Assembly (NCBI GenBank): GCA_002426275.1
Contig: DIPB01000096.1
Span: 1 to 10,032, forward strand
Source of the DNA: Firmicutes bacterium UBA5499
GTDB taxonomy: Bacteria; Bacillota; DTU084
Direction of reading: 5' to 3'
DNA length: 10,032 nt
The notes under the pieces were generated by a model that saw nothing but the letters and a program-made list of their open reading frames with translations, was not told the origin of the DNA and searched no databases. A program made the translations under genes and the position numbers. Below are positions 6,872 to 10,032 of this stretch, piece after piece. Positions within the stretch are counted from its first letter, which is position 1, and every line of letters begins with the position of its first letter.

Positions 6872-8135
6872 CTGGGAATACCCTCCCCGGGTTGTGGGCG
6901 GGCTGGCCCGGCATGTTGGGGAGCTGGCCCGGGCCTTGGTGGTGCAGGGGCTTGACGTGAGCGTCATCACCACAGGCGAAGGTTCGCCTTCCCTGAAAAT
7001 TGAGGACGGGGTCCTGGTTGCGCGCTGGCCCAAACGCGGTCCTGCAGGCGGCGATTTTCTGTCAGATACCATGCTGATGAACTATTCGCTGCTGGAAGCT
7101 GCCATGGCTGTGGCGGACAGCGCGGGCAGACCTGATTTGATTCACGGCCACGATTGGCTTGTCGCCCCTGCCGCCTGGACTTTGAAGCACAGTTGGCACA
7201 GACCGCTTTTGGCCACGATTCACGCCACCGAAGTGGGAAGAAACAAGGGTTTGCACAATGATCTGCAACGGCGGATCAGCGATCTGGAATGGGCTTTGGG
7301 CTATGAAAGCTGGCGGGTGATCGTCTGCAGTCAGGCGATGGTGGAGGAAGTTGGCAACTTCTTCTGCATCCCTCGTGATAAATTGGCGATGATCCCCAAC
7401 GGCGTCAACCTTCCTCTTCCTGGAGAGGCTGATGATGCCGGCAGAGCGAAGTTTGCCGCTCCTGAGGAAAAAATCATCCTTTATGTGGGCAGACTAGTGC
7501 CGGAGAAAGGAGTGGGCGTTTTAATCGACGCCATGCCGCAAGTGCTGGCGGCTCATCCTGAGGCCAAGCTGCTGATCGTGGGCAGCGGCTATGAGGAAGA
7601 TAATCTGAAAAGGCAGGCCGCCTCGTTAGGGTTGGGACCTAAAGTTTATTTTACAGGTTTCATCAGCGACAAAGAACGGGACGCATTGTATAGGTCAGCG
7701 TCTGTAGCCGTCTTTCCCAGCCTTTACGAGCCGTTCGGCATCGTGGCCTTGGAGGCCATGAGCTTTTCCGTGCCCACGATCGTGGGTAAAACCGGAGGTT
7801 TGGCGGAGATCGTCGACGATAACAATGGCCTTTTGGCTGAACCCGGCAACGCGGCTGATCTGGCCGGGAAAATCAATTGGCTGCTTTCGGATCCGGCATT
7901 GGCGGCAAAATTAAGCCGCAACGGCCTTGCCGCCTGCAAGCAGTATGGCTGGCAGCACGTGGCCAGCGCCACCGAAGCATTGTATCAGGAAGTGCTGGAA
8001 GAATTCCGCCATAGCGCCTGGCCTGATGCGGAGAGCTATTGGACGCTGGATGACGCCATAGACAGAATTGATCGCTTGTTTTCCGCCACAGTGCATCAAC
8101 GCTATCAAAATACTCGCGGAGGAGGAGTAATGTGA
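6852..8135 (+). CDS. GT4 glycosyltransferase, glycogen synthase-like
   Basis: This is a GT-B fold glycosyltransferase that probably moves a glucosyl unit from a nucleotide-sugar to an alpha-glucan. The N-terminal Rossmann domain has WEYPPRVVGGLARHVGELARAL, the loop that holds the acceptor and the donor phosphate. It also has HGHDWLVAPAAW and the block HATEVGRNKG...VIVCSQAM typical of prokaryotic glycogen-synthase-like GT4 enzymes. In the C-terminal domain VGRLVPEKG gives R214 and K219, and E293-PFGIVAL-E301 is the catalytic E-x7-E motif. Length is 427 aa. I chose ATG 6852 because AAGGAG (6838-6843) is 8 nt upstream; a TTG at 6828 in the same frame has no good RBS and adds MRRKGALR. It overlaps the debranching gene by 20 nt and the next gene by 4 nt (GTGA). 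Operon context supports glycogen or a similar glucan, but donor specificity (ADP-, UDP- or GDP-sugar) cannot be read. Confidence 0.92.
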   Translation: MHVMMLSWEYPPRVVGGLARHVGELARALVVQGLDVSVITTGEGSPSLKIEDGVLVARWPKRGPAGGDFLSDTMLMNYSLLEAAMAVADSAGRPDLIHGHDWLVAPAAWTLKHSWHRPLLATIHATEVGRNKGLHNDLQRRISDLEWALGYESWRVIVCSQAMVEEVGNFFCIPRDKLAMIPNGVNLPLPGEADDAGRAKFAAPEEKIILYVGRLVPEKGVGVLIDAMPQVLAAHPEAKLLIVGSGYEEDNLKRQAASLGLGPKVYFTGFISDKERDALYRSASVAVFPSLYEPFGIVALEAMSFSVPTIVGKTGGLAEIVDDNNGLLAEPGNAADLAGKINWLLSDPALAAKLSRNGLAACKQYGWQHVASATEALYQEVLEEFRHSAWPDAESYWTLDDAIDRIDRLFSATVHQRYQNTRGGGVM

Positions 8136-8977
8136 AGGCCGTTATTATGGCCGGAGGCGAGGGAACGCGCCTGCGGCCTCTGACCTGCGACAGACCTAAG
8201 CCTATGGTGCCGCTGGCCGGCAAGCCAATCATGGAACATATAGCCGCTCTCCTGGCCGAGCACGATTTTCGCCAGGTGGCGGTGACCTCATGTTATTTGC
8301 CGCAGGTCATTGAGGATTACTTTGGCGATGGCAAAGCCTGGAACCTCTCCCTGAATTATTTCGTGGAAAAAGAGCCCTTGGGCACGGCCGGCAGCGTTAA
8401 GAACGTGGGCTTTAACGACGCTTTTCTGGTGATCAGCGGCGATGCCCTCACAGACATTGACTTGTCCGCGGCCATGGCCTTTCATAAAAGCCGCGGCGCC
8501 ATGGTGACCATCGTCCTGAAGAGAGTGCCCAATCCTTTGGAATACGGCGTGGTCCTCACGGATGAAGACGGCAGGATCAAACGTTTTGTGGAGAAACCAG
8601 GCTGGGGACAGATCTTCAGCGATATTGTCAACACGGGGATTTACATTATCGAGCCGGAAGCCATGGCTTTGTGCGAGAGGGGACGGGCCGTCGATTTTTC
8701 CCGCGAGCTGTTCCCCAGGCTCTTGGCTGAGGGGGCGCCGCTTTACGGCTGGGTAGCGGATGGCTACTGGTCAGATATCGGCACTATGGACGTCTACAGG
8801 CAATCCCATTACGATTTGCTAGCGGGCAAAGTCAAGGCCCAGCCGCGAGGAATTAAACTTGCGGACGGCATCTGGCTGGGCAAGGGAGTAGAGCTGGAGA
8901 GCGGGGCCCGGATTCAGGGTCCGGTGGTGATCGGAGACTACTGTCAGATCAGAGCCGGCGCTCGGATTCTTCCCTAG
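8132..8977 (+). CDS. Sugar-1-phosphate nucleotidyltransferase (N-terminal part of an NTase/phosphomannomutase-like fusion), ends at in-frame TAG
   Basis: The enzyme makes an NDP-sugar from a sugar-1-phosphate and an NTP. Residues 1-24 hold the NTP-binding signature MAGGEGTRLRPLT and RPKP. Further landmarks are GTAGSV, the metal/nucleotide Asp in SGD104-ALTDID, FVE154-K155-P156, NTGIYII and GYWSD215-IGT. From about residue 250 left-handed beta-helix hexapeptide repeats begin (VELESGARIQGPVVIGDYCQIRAGARILP) and are cut after residue 281 by a TAG at 8975-8977. The reading frame then continues in the same phase with the rest of the helix and a phosphomannomutase-like domain, so 281 aa is a truncated form of a much longer fusion family. 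The GTG start overlaps the previous stop (GTGA), with GGAGGAGG-like RBS just upstream. The catalytic domain is intact and might work alone. The substrate may be glucose-1-P or mannose-1-P; relatives are usually labelled mannose-1-phosphate guanylyltransferase. Confidence 0.9.
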   Translation: MKAVIMAGGEGTRLRPLTCDRPKPMVPLAGKPIMEHIAALLAEHDFRQVAVTSCYLPQVIEDYFGDGKAWNLSLNYFVEKEPLGTAGSVKNVGFNDAFLVISGDALTDIDLSAAMAFHKSRGAMVTIVLKRVPNPLEYGVVLTDEDGRIKRFVEKPGWGQIFSDIVNTGIYIIEPEAMALCERGRAVDFSRELFPRLLAEGAPLYGWVADGYWSDIGTMDVYRQSHYDLLAGKVKAQPRGIKLADGIWLGKGVELESGARIQGPVVIGDYCQIRAGARILP

Positions 8978-10032
8978 ACTGTTCTGGGTCCCTATACTGT
9001 GGTGGGAAGCGGCGCTTCCATTAAGCGCAGCATTCTTTGGGATCGGGTTTTCGTGGATGGGAAAAGTGCGCTGCGAGGCGCCGTTGTCTGCTCCAAAACA
9101 CGGATCCGACAAGAATCGGAGCTGTATGAAGGCTCTGTTGTGGGCGCTGATTGCACCCTGGGAAAAGGGTGTTTGGTGAAGCCGCAGGTGAAAATCTGGC
9201 CCGGAAAGACCATCGACAGCGGCAGCCAACTGTCTGCCAGCCTGGTTTGGGGACAGCGCTGCAGCGGCTCTCTGCTGTGCAGTCAGGGAGTTTTAGGACT
9301 GGTGAATGTCGAGCTGACTCCCTCCACTGTCGCCCGGCTTGGCATGGCTTGGGGGAATACCCTCAAAGCTGGAGATTCTGTGCAGATCTCCTGCGACGGC
9401 GAGCCGGCCGGCAAGATGCTGAAGCGAGCCCTGATTGCAGGAGCGCTTTCCGCAGGCGTACAGGTAACCGATTTAGGAACGCTGCCGGTGCCTGCGGCCC
9501 GTTTGGCTGTGACCAGGACCAAAGCCAAAGCCGCCGCCTATTTAGGGATGGCGCATCAGGCTGAGAATGCGCTGCTGTTACAATTTTTCGGGCACAATGG
9601 CTTATCGCTGGGAACAGTGGAACAGCGAAAACTTGAAAGCTGCTATCAGCGGGAAGAGTTTCGTTTAGGCAAGATCGGCGAGGTGCAGTTTCAGCCGGGA
9701 GCTCTGGAAAGCTATCTGGAGCAGCTGCTGGTCAGCCTGCCGCCCATCAAAAGAGAGAGAATCATGGAGCCTGTGGTGGCGGTGCCCAAAGGGATTTTGG
9801 CGCAATTCACTTCTAGGTTCCTTTCAGCCTTGGGAGTAGGCAGCCTGATCCTGGAGGAAGAAAGGCCCTCCAGCGAAGAGAAAGGCTGGCTCTCAGCCGT
9901 ACAACTGTGCCAGATGGTCCTGGAACATAAGGCGCCTTTCGGGGTGAGAATCGAAGCCGGCGGAGAGCGGCTGCTTTTGGTGGATGAAGATGGTTCGCCT
10001 GTGAGCAGGGAGCTGATGTGGGCCGTATTGGC
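8978..10032 (+). CDS. C-terminal continuation of the fusion after the TAG: beta-helix plus degenerate phosphomannomutase-like domain (partial at window end)
   Basis: This stretch is in phase with the upstream nucleotidyltransferase and has no stop through 10030. It opens with hexapeptide repeats (TVLGPYTVVGSGASIKRSILW), followed from about 9298 by a phosphohexomutase domain I (NVELTPSTVARLGMAWGNTL, KMLKRALIAGALSAGVQV, REEFRLGKIGEV). These blocks match the known fusion family. No good independent RBS and start follows the TAG; GTG 8999 is the first in-frame candidate. The usual phosphoserine motif (TASHNP) is replaced by GMAHQAEN with no serine. The metal loop DxDxDR is E-A-G-G-E-R (9953-9970), with the middle acid lost. 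The mutase domain is therefore probably non-catalytic, as in other members of the fusion family. It could be untranslated pseudogene sequence, the product of readthrough, or normal coding sequence if the TAG is a sequencing error. Confidence 0.75.

Noticed and set aside
9151..9564. 137-aa + strand ORF in another frame.
   Set aside because: It overlaps the frame with clear beta-helix and phosphomannomutase homology and has composition typical of an out-of-frame shadow.

Overview
The window looks like a moderately GC-rich Firmicutes (Bacillota) chromosome. Its genes have strong GGAGG-type ribosome binding sites, some GTG starts and at least one good sigma-A promoter. It carries a SpoIID/LytB-family secreted protein, and its nucleotidyltransferase/phosphomannomutase fusion and GH133 debranching enzyme are of types common in Clostridia and Negativicutes. 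I cannot name a genus. I see no tRNA or rRNA genes, CRISPR arrays, insertion sequences or phage genes.

Region 1 (about 59-3065, + strand) is a compact three-gene sugar operon. A sigma-A promoter precedes a LacI-family regulator, followed by a Gfo/Idh/MocA oxidoreductase and a sugar-phosphate isomerase/epimerase-like TIM barrel. The spacers are only 14 and 1 nt, and a clear intrinsic terminator ends the unit. A small palindrome (AACCGGTT) between the predicted transcription start and the regulator's RBS suggests autoregulation. The substrate is unknown, and the window holds no transporter for it.

Region 2 (3066-3497) is about 430 bp without a convincing gene. It is rich in inverted repeats: a second terminator-like hairpin, a long 15-position dyad with an alternative pairing partner, and a perfect 12-bp GC-rich hairpin followed by TTTT. 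It may hold a small RNA, or only tandem terminators.

Region 3 (3498-4721, - strand) is a single secreted SpoIID/LytB-domain protein, divergent from region 4. The 110-bp divergent spacer holds a TATAAT box and an inverted repeat.

Region 4 (about 4807 to the window end, + strand) is an alpha-glucan/glycogen-type operon. It encodes a GH133 glycogen-debranching enzyme, a GT4 glycogen-synthase-like glycosyltransferase (20-nt overlap) and a sugar-nucleotide pyrophosphorylase (4-nt overlap). The last gene is of the nucleotidyltransferase / left-handed beta-helix / phosphomannomutase-like fusion family, but its frame is cut by one in-frame TAG at 8975-8977. The same frame then stays open to the end of the window with clear family homology. 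This interrupted frame is the most notable feature here. It could be a recent nonsense mutation, a sequencing error or amber readthrough. Together the three proteins would supply an activated sugar, extend an alpha-glucan and trim its branches.
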